A DNA stretch of 56,135 nucleotides from PVC group bacterium (GTDB lineage: Bacteria > Verrucomicrobiota > Kiritimatiellia > UBA8416): contig PXBF01000168.1 of NCBI GenBank assembly GCA_003567005.1, positions 1-56,135 of the forward strand. Direction: 5' to 3'. Both the position numbers and the translations under genes were made by a program. Under the pieces are notes generated by a model, which was not told the origin of the DNA, made no database searches, and saw nothing but the letters and a program-made list of their open reading frames with translations. Shown piece by piece: positions 8,483 through 18,034 of the stretch (position 1 is the first letter of the stretch; each line of letters begins with the position of its first letter).

Positions 8483-9358
8483 TCAATTGCGTTTTTGGAA
8501 GCGGCCGGTTGTCCATTCGCCGTCTTGTAGGTGTTCGACTTCTTCGAACTGTAGGACTGTATAGGCTTCTTTTACTTGTTCGTATTGGGTGTCCAGGATG
8601 CCGGATAGGATTAATGTGCCGCCGGGGTTTACGGTGTTGGCGATATTTTCGGCATGATCGATTAAGATAGGGGCCAGAATATTGGCGGCAACGATGTCGT
8701 ATTGTTGCTGCAGGTTAAGGTTGCTCACATCCCCGACAAAAGGGGTAAATGCATGGGATACGCTATTGCGTTCCTGGTTTTCCTGCGTGCCTTGCACGGC
8801 ATCCGGATCGTAATCCAAAGCGTTGATAGGATGGAGTCCCAGTTTGACTGCGGCAATGGATAAAATACCGGAACCACATCCGAGATCCAGAAAGCTGCCG
8901 GTCTTGCCTTGCGCAATCAACGAGTCCATCAAGCGCAGACAGCTTCGCGTGGTTTCATGTCGTCCGGTTCCAAAGCTCATGCCGGGGTCGATGTGTATAA
9001 CGATCTCGCCTTCTTGTGGTTCGTATGTTTCCCACACAGGATGTACGACAATATGGTCAGAAACCCTTTCGGTCTTGAAGTAGGTTTTCCAGGAGTTTGT
9101 CCAGTCGGTTTCTTGCAGGGTTGACCGGGAAAGTTTCCATGCGTCGGGATGTTCTGTGGCAAGGCATTGCATATGGAGTGCATTGAAGGCTCTGTCGGCA
9201 TCGTCGGCATCCTCGAAATACGCTTCATGCCGATCGAGATCTGAATCGATGGGTGTCCAACAGGTGTATCCCAATGTGGGCAATGCTTCGAATGCTCTTT
9301 CAATGCGCTCACGGTCGATAGGTGGTGCTTCGACAAGAAGTGTTTCTAATACAGGCAT
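8483..9358 (-). CDS. prmA: Ribosomal protein L11 methyltransferase
   Basis: It trimethylates ribosomal protein L11 using S-adenosylmethionine. The 291-residue length matches the family (E. coli 293). It contains the PrmA-specific DWTNSWKTYFKTERV and DPGMSFGTGRHETTRSC, the SAM-binding LDLGCGSGILSIAAVKLG, and the post-motif VAANILAPILIDHA. The start at 9358 has GAAAGAGAA just upstream and aligns with family N-termini. It lies 19 bp downstream of the P-type ATPase and is probably in the same run. A diverged copy of its last 29 codons lies at 5551-5640. Confidence 0.95.
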   Translation of the reverse strand: MPVLETLLVEAPPIDRERIERAFEALPTLGYTCWTPIDSDLDRHEAYFEDADDADRAFNALHMQCLATEHPDAWKLSRSTLQETDWTNSWKTYFKTERVSDHIVVHPVWETYEPQEGEIVIHIDPGMSFGTGRHETTRSCLRLMDSLIAQGKTGSFLDLGCGSGILSIAAVKLGLHPINALDYDPDAVQGTQENQERNSVSHAFTPFVGDVSNLNLQQQYDIVAANILAPILIDHAENIANTVNPGGTLILSGILDTQYEQVKEAYTVLQFEEVEHLQDGEWTTGRFQKRN

Positions 9359-9377
9359 ACTATTCTCTTTCAGGCTT

Positions 9378-11258
9378 TCAATCGAATTGTTCCCGTAATA
9401 AGTGTAGTCCGCAAGCAATAACGATGAGTGATGATCCTGTGTCTGCCAGCACCGCCATCCAAAGAGAGGCAAACCCTGTGGTGGCGATGGCAAGGAAGCC
9501 GAATTTGAGGATTAAAGCGAGTGCGATGTTGATTTTTACGCGCTGCGTTGTTTTGCGGGCAATCCGCAGGAGCAGGGGTAGGGCTCCGAGATCATCGGTC
9601 ATGAGAGCAACGTCGGCCGTGTCGAGAGCTTGGTCGGACCCTGCCCCCATGGCAATGCCCAAATCCGCGCCGGCGAGAGCGGGGGTATCGTTGATACCAT
9701 CGCCGATCATGGCTGTTAAGCCATATCCTTGATGCATGGCTTGGATGTCCTGCAACTTCTCGGATGGAACACATTCGCCGCGTGCCATATCAAACGGGAG
9801 GTCCTTGGCAAGTTTGTTAACGGCATCCTGGTGGTCGCCGCTGAGAAGGGCCAGATGATCAACCCCCAAGGCTTTGAGCTGTCCGAGTGCTTGGGTTGCC
9901 TCTGTGCGAATTTGATCTGCTAATGCGATGCAGCCATACAGGCGGGTAGGTGTGCCGACACAGACCAATGCATGGCCCGCATTGGAAAGTTCCTGCAGGA
10001 GCTTCTTGTATTCTTCCTGAATCGCCTGTGGGGTAAACGCTTCGACCCGTCCCACGAGAATTTTGGTATCATCAAGGAACCCTTCCGCACCTAGTCCGGG
10101 AATAAGTTGAATGGAGGACGCTCTTGGAATAGGCAGATTCTGTTGTTCGCAACGCTCGCGTATGGCTTTTCCAAGCAAATGACCGGATTCACCGGAGATG
10201 GCGGCCGCGATGGTCAGGACTTCTTCTTGTGTGTGATCTGATGTAATGATGTCTTGGACAGTGGGCTTTCCCGTCGTAAGCGTGCCGGTTTTGTCAAAAA
10301 CCATGGCCTTTATCCTAGATGCTTGTTCGAGTGCTGCACCGCCCTTGACGAGAATACCGCGATGAGCGGCTACCGTGAGTCCGGAAACGAGTGTTACGGG
10401 TGTAGCAATAATGAAAGCGCAGGGACAGCCGACGAGCAGGATGACGAGTGAGCGGTAACCCCAAACAGCGATCGGCTGCTGGAAAAGCAAGACGGGCACG
10501 GCCGTCACGAGCGTGGCCGTGAGAAAAACGAGTGGTGTATAGAAGCGCGCAAACCGTTCTACGGTTTTTTGCATGGGCGCCTTGGTGCGTCGTGCTTCCT
10601 GCACGAGTTTGATGATGCGGGCAACCGTGGATTCTCCGGCAGATCGAGTCGTTTGCAGTTCCAATAATCCATTGCCGTTGACGCTACCGGCGAAGACGGT
10701 ATCTCCGGGGATAACGTCTATTGGCATGGACTCTCCGGTGACTTGTGCTTGCATGATCTGGCTCGATCCGGATACGACTCTGGCATCGAGCCCGACTCTT
10801 TCTCCGGGCTGTAAGCGTAATCGGCTGCCGGGGGGGACTTCTTCGGGGGACACCAAGTTTTCCTGACCGTTTGTGGTGATCAGACGCACACGATCGGGGG
10901 CGAGTTGCATAAGCGATTCAATAGCGCGTGTGGTGCGGGCCATGCTTTTGTCTTCGATCCAGTCAGCCAGCGCAAAGAGCCAAATGATCAGGGAGCCCTC
11001 AGCCCATTCTTGCAGAATCACAGCTCCAATCACGGCAGCTGTCATGAGCAGGTTCATATCGAGGGAAACGGATCGGATCGACCTCCACACGGGTTTGAGC
11101 ATACGTATGGCTGCGAGTCCCAGTACGAGGGCAAAGCATGTGACAGACCAGGCTTGCGGGGCTGGCGATAGTGCAAGGACGAGTCCTATAAACCACAACA
11201 GGCCTGCAACGAGCGTGCAGGCCTGCTGGATTTTTGCCATTGTTGCATGGGGATTCAT
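9378..11258 (-). CDS. Heavy-metal P1B-type ATPase (Zn/Cd/Pb-exporter class), no HMA domain
   Basis: An inner-membrane metal efflux pump driven by ATP. Visible motifs are TGES (actuator), CPC in the ion-binding helix (LVGCPCAF), the phosphorylation site DKTGTLTTGKP, and GDGINDTPALAGAD. The last helix has LADTGSSLIVIACGLHLL, whose Asp-x-Gly is typical of the ZntA/CadA class. The 626 residues begin directly with membrane segments, so the usual N-terminal metal-binding domain is missing. The nucleotide-domain motif normally read as SxHPLA is here SGHLLGKAI, with Pro replaced by Leu. Its start codon overlaps the mscS stop by 4 bp (ATGA). Confidence 0.92.
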   Translation of the reverse strand: MNPHATMAKIQQACTLVAGLLWFIGLVLALSPAPQAWSVTCFALVLGLAAIRMLKPVWRSIRSVSLDMNLLMTAAVIGAVILQEWAEGSLIIWLFALADWIEDKSMARTTRAIESLMQLAPDRVRLITTNGQENLVSPEEVPPGSRLRLQPGERVGLDARVVSGSSQIMQAQVTGESMPIDVIPGDTVFAGSVNGNGLLELQTTRSAGESTVARIIKLVQEARRTKAPMQKTVERFARFYTPLVFLTATLVTAVPVLLFQQPIAVWGYRSLVILLVGCPCAFIIATPVTLVSGLTVAAHRGILVKGGAALEQASRIKAMVFDKTGTLTTGKPTVQDIITSDHTQEEVLTIAAAISGESGHLLGKAIRERCEQQNLPIPRASSIQLIPGLGAEGFLDDTKILVGRVEAFTPQAIQEEYKKLLQELSNAGHALVCVGTPTRLYGCIALADQIRTEATQALGQLKALGVDHLALLSGDHQDAVNKLAKDLPFDMARGECVPSEKLQDIQAMHQGYGLTAMIGDGINDTPALAGADLGIAMGAGSDQALDTADVALMTDDLGALPLLLRIARKTTQRVKINIALALILKFGFLAIATTGFASLWMAVLADTGSSLIVIACGLHLLREQFD

Positions 11259-12064
11259 CCGGCCGCCTCAGCCTTGTCTGCAGGGAACAAGTGTACATCC
11301 CGTTGCGGGAATGGGATCGAAATGCCTTCTCGGTCGAAGGTTTCCTTGATGGTCTGGTTCAGGTGGAATAATGTGGGCCAGTAGTCTGACGACTTGACCC
11401 AAGGCCGCACCACGAAGTCAATGCTACTGTCTCCCAATGCCATCACACCAATTGTGGGGGCGGGTTCCGGAAGGATGCGTTCATCTGCAGCGAGAATGGA
11501 GGAGAGTACTTCCTTTACTTTTGCGAGGTCATCGGAGTAACTGACACCGATTACCATGTCGATACGGCGTGTATCTTTAGCGGAGTAGTTGATGATGTTG
11601 CCGTTCGTAATCTGGTTGTTGGGAATGATCACAAGTTTATTGTCACCGGTGCGCAGTTTCGTGGTGAAAATTTCGATTTCCTCGACGATGCCCATGGTAC
11701 CGGCGGCTTCGATGAAATCGCCGGCTTTGAAGGGATGGAAAATGATGATCATGATGCCAGCAGCAAAGTTAGCAAGGGATCCTTGCAGTGCAAGACCGAC
11801 GGCCAAGCCAGCGGCACCGAGAAGCGCAATAAAGGATGTGGTTTGTATGCGCACCTGATGTAATGCGGCAATGATGACGATGGCCATCATAGCAGCATAA
11901 GCCAGGTGGCCGACGAAGGACGTCAAGGCGTCATCCAGTTTCGACTTTTGAATCGCGCTGCGGATAATCTCCGTGATCTTCTGGGCTACAAACCGACCGA
12001 TGAAGAAGATCGCTAGGGCGATAACCACTCGAACAATCCAATCTTGTATCGTTGCCATATCCAT
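11255..12064 (-). CDS. mscS: Small-conductance mechanosensitive channel, MscS family
   Basis: A 269-residue inner-membrane channel that opens on hypo-osmotic shock. After two or three N-terminal helices comes the pore-lining helix and beta domain: GLAVGLALQGSLANFAAG, then FHPFKAGDFIEAAG and IPNNQITNGNIINYS, all standard MscS signatures. Length is close to E. coli MscS (286). AGGAGGT lies seven bases before the ATG at 12064, which decides the start. It is coupled by overlap to the metal ATPase downstream and follows fusA by 34 bp. Confidence 0.94.
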   Translation of the reverse strand: MDMATIQDWIVRVVIALAIFFIGRFVAQKITEIIRSAIQKSKLDDALTSFVGHLAYAAMMAIVIIAALHQVRIQTTSFIALLGAAGLAVGLALQGSLANFAAGIMIIIFHPFKAGDFIEAAGTMGIVEEIEIFTTKLRTGDNKLVIIPNNQITNGNIINYSAKDTRRIDMVIGVSYSDDLAKVKEVLSSILAADERILPEPAPTIGVMALGDSSIDFVVRPWVKSSDYWPTLFHLNQTIKETFDREGISIPFPQRDVHLFPADKAEAAG

Positions 12065-12098
12065 ACTGTTGACCTCCTGTTTTGTCGTCTAACCTGTG

Positions 12099-14183
12099 CT
12101 ACCGGATTTTGTTTTCTGCCTGACGTTTCTTGATGATTTCTTCAGCCAGAGAGAATGGTACCGCCTCATAGCGTTCAAAATGCATGGTGAAAGATCCGCG
12201 TCCACTCGTCATGGTGCGCAAATCATTGGAGTAGCCGAACATTTCGCTCAGCGGCACCATACCTCGCACGACCTTTTGTCCGTGAAGATCATCCATGTTT
12301 TCGATACGTCCGCGACGTGAGCAGATTGATCCGGTAATGGATCCCATATATTCTTCGGGTGCGCTCACTTCAACCGACATCACAGGCTCGAGTAGCTGTG
12401 GTGATCCTTTCATAAACAGGTTACGGAAGCATACGCGTGCCGCCTCGATAAAGGCGAATTCGCTCGAGTCGACATCGTGCGAAGAGCCATCGTAGACGGT
12501 GACGTGCATATCGACCACTGGGTATCCTGCGTATGGGCCTTTTTCCATGGCACGGATGACACCCTTTTCGACAGCCGGAATATACTCGGATGGAATATTG
12601 CCGCCTTTGACTTCGTTGATGAAGGCAAATCCGTGTCCCGGTTCGACGGGTTGGAGACGGAGGTAGCAGTGACCATATTGGCCGCGACCACCGCTTTGTT
12701 TGGCGTGTTTGTAATCGCCGTCGGTTGGGCTTGTGGCTGTTTCGCGATAGGCCACTTCGGGACGTCCTACTTCGCACGCGACATTGAATTCGCGGCGAAG
12801 GCGCTCAACGAGCACTTCCAGGTGTAATTCGCCCATGCCCGAAATAATGGTTTCTTCGGTTTCGTCGTCGAAGTGCACCGTAAAGGTAGGATCTTCATCT
12901 GCCAACCGGTGGAGGGCTTCGCCCATTTTGTCATTATCCGCGCGCCCTTCGGGCTTAATGCTGATGGAAATCACGGGTGCAGGGAACTCGATCGATTCGA
13001 GAATAATGGGGTGATTCTTGTCGCACAAGGTATCACCTGTGCGTGTGTCCGACAAACCTACAACAGCAACAATTTCACCGGCCATCGCCTTATCGATATT
13101 TTCTTGTCGATTGGCATGCATCCGTAGCAGGCGTCCTGCACGTTCGTTTTTCTCTTTGGATGCGTTATAGATGGTATCGCCTGCCTTGAGTATGCCGGAA
13201 TAGACACGGATAAAGGTAACCTTGCCCATGTGTTTATCTGCCATGATTTTGAACGCGAGGGCAGACATGGGGTCGTCAGAAGAATGGTGGCGGATGTTTT
13301 CTTCATCGTGAGCATGGATAATCGGCGGAATGTCATCCGGAGATGGTAGAAAATCTACTACGCCATCGAGCATGGGTTGTACGCCCTTGTTTTTGAAGGC
13401 CGACCCGCAGTAGACTGGTACGATCTTGCGCGCAATGGTTGCTTCGCGCACCACTTTCATGATTTCTGCTTCCGTTAACTCGCCATCGGAAAGAAATTTT
13501 TCCAGCAGCTCATCGTTTTGTTCTGCACTTTTCTCTACTAGATTGGTACGCCACTCCTCGGCTTCTTCCTGCATGTCAGCCGGAATATCTTCTTCATGAA
13601 ATGTGGTGCCGCTATCAGCATCGGCGAAGATAATCGCTTTCATACGGATGAGATCGATAACACCGCGCAGACTGTCTTCTTTGCCGATCGGAATCACAAC
13701 GGGCACAGGGTTAGTTCCCAGAACATTTTCGATGCGGCTGACAACATGATAGAAGTCAGCACCTACTCGGTCCATTTTGTTGATAAAGGCAATCTTGGGC
13801 ACATTATATTTCTCGCTTTGGCGCCATACCTGTTCTGATTGGGGTTGTACACCACCGACCGCACAAAAAAGCGCGACGGCACCATCAAGAACGCGCAAGC
13901 TGCGTTCCACTTCAGCCGTGAAGTCTACGTGTCCTGGGGTATCGATCAGAGAGATCTGGTGATCTTTCCAAGCTGCGGTGGTTGCGGCAGATGTGATCGT
14001 GATCCCGCGTTCCTGCTCCTGGTCCATCCAGTCCATGGTAGCGGCGCCGTCATGCACCTCACCGAGTTTGTGTGTGCGACCGCAGTAGTAGAGGATGCGT
14101 TCGCTCATTGTTGTCTTGCCAGCGTCGATATGCGCCATGATACCAATATTACGTATTCGTGAAAGTTGAGGGTTGCCTGCCAT
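12099..14183 (-). CDS. fusA: Elongation factor G
   Basis: The translational GTPase that drives translocation and, with RRF, ribosome recycling. About 694 residues with the G1 motif AHIDAGKTT, switch [10 protein letters not shown], and NKMD. Domains II-V follow to the C-terminus. Two in-frame ATGs (14189, 14183) follow the GGAG at 14194-14197; 14183 gives the better spacing and an N-terminus like that of known EF-Gs. It is not in the usual rpsL-rpsG-fusA-tuf context and instead heads a run with mscS. It could therefore be a second EF-G copy in this genome, which the window cannot show. Confidence 0.95.
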   Translation of the reverse strand: MAGNPQLSRIRNIGIMAHIDAGKTTMSERILYYCGRTHKLGEVHDGAATMDWMDQEQERGITITSAATTAAWKDHQISLIDTPGHVDFTAEVERSLRVLDGAVALFCAVGGVQPQSEQVWRQSEKYNVPKIAFINKMDRVGADFYHVVSRIENVLGTNPVPVVIPIGKEDSLRGVIDLIRMKAIIFADADSGTTFHEEDIPADMQEEAEEWRTNLVEKSAEQNDELLEKFLSDGELTEAEIMKVVREATIARKIVPVYCGSAFKNKGVQPMLDGVVDFLPSPDDIPPIIHAHDEENIRHHSSDDPMSALAFKIMADKHMGKVTFIRVYSGILKAGDTIYNASKEKNERAGRLLRMHANRQENIDKAMAGEIVAVVGLSDTRTGDTLCDKNHPIILESIEFPAPVISISIKPEGRADNDKMGEALHRLADEDPTFTVHFDDETEETIISGMGELHLEVLVERLRREFNVACEVGRPEVAYRETATSPTDGDYKHAKQSGGRGQYGHCYLRLQPVEPGHGFAFINEVKGGNIPSEYIPAVEKGVIRAMEKGPYAGYPVVDMHVTVYDGSSHDVDSSEFAFIEAARVCFRNLFMKGSPQLLEPVMSVEVSAPEEYMGSITGSICSRRGRIENMDDLHGQKVVRGMVPLSEMFGYSNDLRTMTSGRGSFTMHFERYEAVPFSLAEEIIKKRQAENKIR

Positions 14184-14311
14184 AATCATTATTCTCCGCG
14201 TTAAAAATTGTACTTTGGTGAATCATCTTGCTTTGTAATTTGAACAAGAGGCGAAAATATCCCGTAATAGGCGCTTGATTACAAGTATTTTCTGAAAGGG
14301 GTGGGCAGGTA

Positions 14312-15436
14312 CTACGCTAGGCAAAATCCGAGTGCCGCGATTTGTTGCGCTTGCTTGCTGTCTGGTATGTCGGTGACCTTGGTACAGGCGAATTCCCTGC
14401 GGATAGGATAATTCCGTCGCAAGAAGTCGAATGCATCAGGCGCCTTGGCATCGCGCAAGCGTGCATCATCCTGCGCGATATCGTATACGCGCGCAACGAG
14501 GTTTTGCAGGCTTTGGTATATGCTGTTTGCAGTTGGGAACGGTGTTTGGGGCAAAGAGGGCTTGGGCATATGTTTTGCTGGTTCAAATAGCGGCTCACGT
14601 TGTAAAAAGTTGCAAGCTGCTTCGTATACCATCAGGGTCCCGTTTACTTTTCCTTCAAAGGAGTGGCCTGCGATATGCGGTGTTCCGATTGCTGCACGCT
14701 CGAGGAGGTTCTGGGAGATGTGCGGTTCGTGTTCCCATGTATCGATCACGGCTGCTTGGATTTGCGATGTGTCGAGGGCTTGGATTAATGCTTGTGTATC
14801 GGTAACCGCGCCGCGGGCGGCATTTAGAAAGAATGCTGTCGGTTTCATCTGCCGAAAGAAATCTTCATTTGCCATATGAACCGTTTTGTCGGGGCCTTGT
14901 TTGTTCAGGGGAACATGTAGAGTCACGAAATCGGATTCGGCGAGTAGCGTCCTGTCGTCACAAAAGCTCTGGCTGTTTTCCTTGCGCGCACGGGGTGGGT
15001 CACAGAGCAAAACACGCATACCGAGTGCATTCGCCTGCTTGGCCACTTTTTTGCCAACATTTCCCACACCAATAATACCTAGGGTTTGTCCACACAGTGG
15101 CTGGTTGTAGTTTACGGCTAGATGCAGGAGAGCTGCTGTGATATATTCTGCCACACTACGCGCATTGCAACCGGGAGAGTACATCCACTCGATGCCATTT
15201 TGTTCCAGGTATGGAATATCCATATGGTCGGTTCCGATCGTGGCTGTCCCCACGAATCGCACGGCGGTGTCTCGCAACAGGTCTGCATGTATCTTTGCCG
15301 TAGAACGAATGCCTAAAATTGTTGTATTTTTGATGTCGTCTCGGTGCAGGGTTCTCCCATCGACAATGGAAACATCTCCCAATGTACGAAAGGCTTCAAG
15401 AGCTAATGGCATATTGCGATCGACGCTAATGTTCAC
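14312..15436 (-). CDS. pdxB: Erythronate-4-phosphate dehydrogenase
   Basis: It oxidises 4-phospho-D-erythronate in the DXP-independent pyridoxal phosphate pathway. The 374 residues form a D-2-hydroxyacid dehydrogenase with NAD-binding GIIGVGNVGKKV and the family sequence LCDPPR. The catalytic Arg (NAARGAV), Glu (DTWEHEP) and His (PHIAGHSFEGKVNGT) are all present. The C-terminal PdxB dimerisation domain includes RRNYPIRREF, which separates it from serA-type enzymes. Its ATG overlaps the rsmB stop by 4 bp. Confidence 0.93.
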   Translation of the reverse strand: MNISVDRNMPLALEAFRTLGDVSIVDGRTLHRDDIKNTTILGIRSTAKIHADLLRDTAVRFVGTATIGTDHMDIPYLEQNGIEWMYSPGCNARSVAEYITAALLHLAVNYNQPLCGQTLGIIGVGNVGKKVAKQANALGMRVLLCDPPRARKENSQSFCDDRTLLAESDFVTLHVPLNKQGPDKTVHMANEDFFRQMKPTAFFLNAARGAVTDTQALIQALDTSQIQAAVIDTWEHEPHISQNLLERAAIGTPHIAGHSFEGKVNGTLMVYEAACNFLQREPLFEPAKHMPKPSLPQTPFPTANSIYQSLQNLVARVYDIAQDDARLRDAKAPDAFDFLRRNYPIRREFACTKVTDIPDSKQAQQIAALGFCLA

Positions 15437-16683
15437 GTTTTTCTTTCTATGCGAGCCGCGAAAGCTCCATCCATTCCTGATTCAGGAGGAAAGCTGGTTC
15501 GTGTTGCCGTGATTTGAAAGTCTGGGTTCTTTTGAATCCAGCTTTGTACGCAGTTCAGGTTTTCCTCCTTTTCCAGACTACATGTACTATAGACTAAAAC
15601 ACCGTGGTCTGCGAGACGTGGAGCCGTTGCGTCCAGCATTCGTGTTTGAATCTCTTGCAGGTTTTGCATTCGCTCGGGCGTGATTCTCCAGCGGGCATCG
15701 GGTCTGCGTTGCAGAACCCCTGTATTGGAACATGGGACATCGAGAAGGACACGATCGAACTGCTGTTGTGGAATTTGTTGTGGGCGAGTTGCATCCGCTT
15801 GACGTAATTCGATGATAGAGGTGTGCATTCTGTTTATATTGGCTGTCATTCGTTCCAGACGGTCGGCATGTCGATCGAGCGCAAGAATATTGCCTTGGTT
15901 GTGCATCCGGTCTGCGCAAATGAATGCTTTACCGCCGGGGGCTGCGCAGGCATCGAGTACTTGCATGCCGGGCTGTGGATCTAGTAGTGCAATAGCCAAC
16001 TCTGTGGCGGGGTCTTGTAGGTAAAAGGCTCCTTGGTGGAAACCAGGGATTTCTTCCAGTGCGGTACCGGGGGGGACAATACGAAAATGTTCGGGGCAGG
16101 CTTCGTGGCTGGGTAGGTCGAATATTTTCTGCGGCAGTGAACCGGTTATGTGTGGGTAGAGTCGTAGGGACACGACAGGTCTTCTATTATTCCACTTACA
16201 AAGAGCTTCCGTCTGCGGTTTACCCCAATTTTTTTGCCAACGTTGAATGAGATGCGCAGGATGAGACCAGCGAGCAGAAAGGGGCGCTTCAAGCAACCCG
16301 GCTTCTATTTGGTCTTTTTTTCGGATGGCATTACGCAAGACAGCATTAATAAAACGGCATCTTGCTGGATCCAAAGAACGCTTCGCCGCCTCTACGGTTT
16401 CATGTACAGCAGCATGGGGAGGGACATGATCCATATAAAAGAGTTGATACATGCCTGTGAGAAGAAATCCCAGGGATGCTGTATCTGGTTCGCGTGGCAC
16501 AAGTGTAAGAATCCTCCACTTGAGGGCACCAAACCAGCGAATGGAGCCATACACCATTTCTTGTATCAGTGCACTGGCTGGGTGCTGGCTAGGCATCATC
16601 CGGTCCGGGAAAGACTCAGTTTCCAGCCAACGGGACAATATTCCTGCACAGAGAACTCTGGGGGGGCTCTTGTTCTCGTGCAT
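15433..16683 (-). CDS. rsmB: 16S rRNA m5C967 methyltransferase (RsmB/Sun)
   Basis: It methylates cytosine 967 of 16S rRNA with SAM. The 416-residue protein has an N-terminal NusB-like RNA-binding domain (about residues 1-140) and a C-terminal methyltransferase domain. That domain carries LDACAAPGGKAF, the DVPCSNTGVLQRRPD cysteine, and the second cysteine in VYSTCSLEKEEN. The start at 16683 forms a TAATG stop-start overlap with the upstream small membrane protein gene; the longer open frame inside that gene is rejected. It is coupled to pdxB at its 3' end. Confidence 0.93.
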   Translation of the reverse strand: MHENKSPPRVLCAGILSRWLETESFPDRMMPSQHPASALIQEMVYGSIRWFGALKWRILTLVPREPDTASLGFLLTGMYQLFYMDHVPPHAAVHETVEAAKRSLDPARCRFINAVLRNAIRKKDQIEAGLLEAPLSARWSHPAHLIQRWQKNWGKPQTEALCKWNNRRPVVSLRLYPHITGSLPQKIFDLPSHEACPEHFRIVPPGTALEEIPGFHQGAFYLQDPATELAIALLDPQPGMQVLDACAAPGGKAFICADRMHNQGNILALDRHADRLERMTANINRMHTSIIELRQADATRPQQIPQQQFDRVLLDVPCSNTGVLQRRPDARWRITPERMQNLQEIQTRMLDATAPRLADHGVLVYSTCSLEKEENLNCVQSWIQKNPDFQITATRTSFPPESGMDGAFAARIERKT

Positions 16684-17030
16684 TACCACGGCATGAGCGC
16701 TAGGCTCGTTACAAACCCAGTGGTTTGAGGGAAGAGTTGCCGCAGTTCCTGCCATTCCGTCCATTGTAATAAAATAACAAACAGGAAAAGGAGTGTGGCA
16801 ATAAGAGCGATCACAGCGGCTATAGATGTAGCCTTGGAGCTTGCACTTTTACCTGCTCCCGTAGTGGGTTGGGGCTTAGAGAGAAAAACAGGAGAATCAC
16901 CGACCTCTTCTGTTTCCTCTAGATCTGCAGCTTCTGTTTTATCGTCTACTTCAGCGGGGTTGTTTTCTGCGGCAGGTTTTCCCTTTGGTGCTTGTGCAGA
17001 ACGTTTTTTTACTTTAATTGCGGGTGCCAT
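16683..17030 (-). CDS. Small single-TM protein with charged N-terminal region
   Basis: A 115-residue protein of unknown function. A lysine-rich start (about 1-20) leads into an acidic stretch (EVDDKTEAADLEETEEVGD), a Ser/Lys linker and one hydrophobic segment (IAAVIALIATLLFLFVILL, about 71-89), ending in a short tail. This suggests a cytoplasmic disordered head and a single membrane anchor. AGGAGATG precedes the ATG. It heads the transcription unit with rsmB and pdxB through a TAATG overlap. Confidence 0.75.
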   Translation of the reverse strand: MAPAIKVKKRSAQAPKGKPAAENNPAEVDDKTEAADLEETEEVGDSPVFLSKPQPTTGAGKSASSKATSIAAVIALIATLLFLFVILLQWTEWQELRQLFPQTTGFVTSLALMPW

Positions 17031-17159
17031 ATTTTACATCTCCTGAAATTGGTGCGATGAACTGGTTAAACCATACTCTCGCTGCTTTTTACAATCAAGG
17101 TTAAAAAAGGTATTGCATCTTGCAGCATAATGTTGCTAGGTTGGGAAGCCGTTTGAGAT

Positions 17160-17234
17160 GCGAGCGTAGCTCAGTGGTAGAGCTCCACCTTGCCAAGGTG
17201 GCTGTCGAGGGTTCGAATCCCTTCGCTCGCTCCA
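17160..17234 (+). tRNA. tRNA-Gly (GCC)
   Basis: A complete cloverleaf. The acceptor stem GCGAGCG pairs with CGCTCGC, the anticodon stem-loop is CCACC-TTGCCAA-GGTGG with anticodon GCC, and the T arm is AGGG-TTCGAAT-CCCT. The discriminator is T and the CCA end is encoded. Confidence 0.97.
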
Positions 17235-17268
17235 ATTGCTGAATTCCTTTCAGTGATGGTGCACGTTT

Positions 17269-17344
<76 letters not shown>

Positions 17345-17797
17345 GCCAGAATCGTAGCAAAACAAGCATTTTAGCCTTTATTTGCAGTGCTTTCGTGTGT
17401 TTTCCCTGTCTTTATTTGTCTAATCTTGTCGGATCGTTTTCTATCTGGGTTTCCCGTGCTTAGAACCACAAATTGTCACAAGACTGCTTTCGGTGCCACA
17501 AGATGCGCCCCTGATTGCCACAAAAAAGCCGCCTTTCGGGCCCGCGACTTGCGTGGCGACCTCCATGTGTTTCTACACACACTGTCGCCCGCCACACTGC
17601 GCCGCGAACCCGCTATGACGCACGCTTCACACTCTCGCTACGAAGTTTGTGAGATATGCGGGCTAGAGCCAGTTAAGCTTGGCCTATGAAACCTACAGAA
17701 GGAAGATGCGTAAACCTTTTTTGCACGGATACGGCTGTGAGGTCATCAGGTTTGATATTGCACGAAAACGTTGCGTGTGGAAAAGGGCAGCTGAGGA
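17345..17797. other. About 450 bp without a convincing gene after the tRNA pair
   Basis: No convincing protein is seen. An open frame (17387-17689) has low-complexity, arginine- and histidine-rich translation and no ribosome-binding site. The segment 17466-17525 repeats the word CCACAA or TCACAA several times at short intervals, and 17525-17545 holds an imperfect GC-rich hairpin half (GCCGCCTTTCGGGC). The base composition shifts to GC-rich around 17500-17620. It may be a decayed remnant of DNA inserted next to the tRNA genes; that is speculation. Confidence 0.3.
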
Positions 17798-18028
17798 ATG
17801 AAAAAAATGACAAAAATCTTTTTTATGTCCTTTTGGGCTATGATTTTTACCTTCTCTGGTATTTCCCTTGGAGAAGATGGTGGTGATGGGGTTTTTGATA
17901 ATACGATTCCGTTGGCATTGCAGGAGATTGTTGGTGCTGGAGCATGGTTTTATGTATGGCCTCACGGTTATTTGCCACTCACGGAACCTTTGTGCCTTGG
18001 GGTATACAGACACAGGGTGGCGGTGTGA
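17798..18028 (+). CDS. Possible small exported protein, perhaps truncated
   Basis: A 76-residue open frame whose start looks like a signal peptide (KIFFMSFWAMIFTFSGISLG). It is followed by an acidic stretch and WFYVWPHGYLPLTEPLC. GAGG precedes either of two ATGs, 17798 (one base away) or 17807 (ten bases, the better spacing). The mature part is only about 50 residues and ends convergently 6 bp from the next gene. It could be a degraded larger gene. Confidence 0.33.
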   Translation: MKKMTKIFFMSFWAMIFTFSGISLGEDGGDGVFDNTIPLALQEIVGAGAWFYVWPHGYLPLTEPLCLGVYRHRVAV

Positions 18029-18034
18029 TTATGC

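Noticed and set aside
17387..17689. Plus-strand open frame of 100 codons after the tRNAs
   Set aside because: It has no ribosome-binding site and an unconvincing composition. A comparison by eye with the end of a tyrosine recombinase did not hold up.
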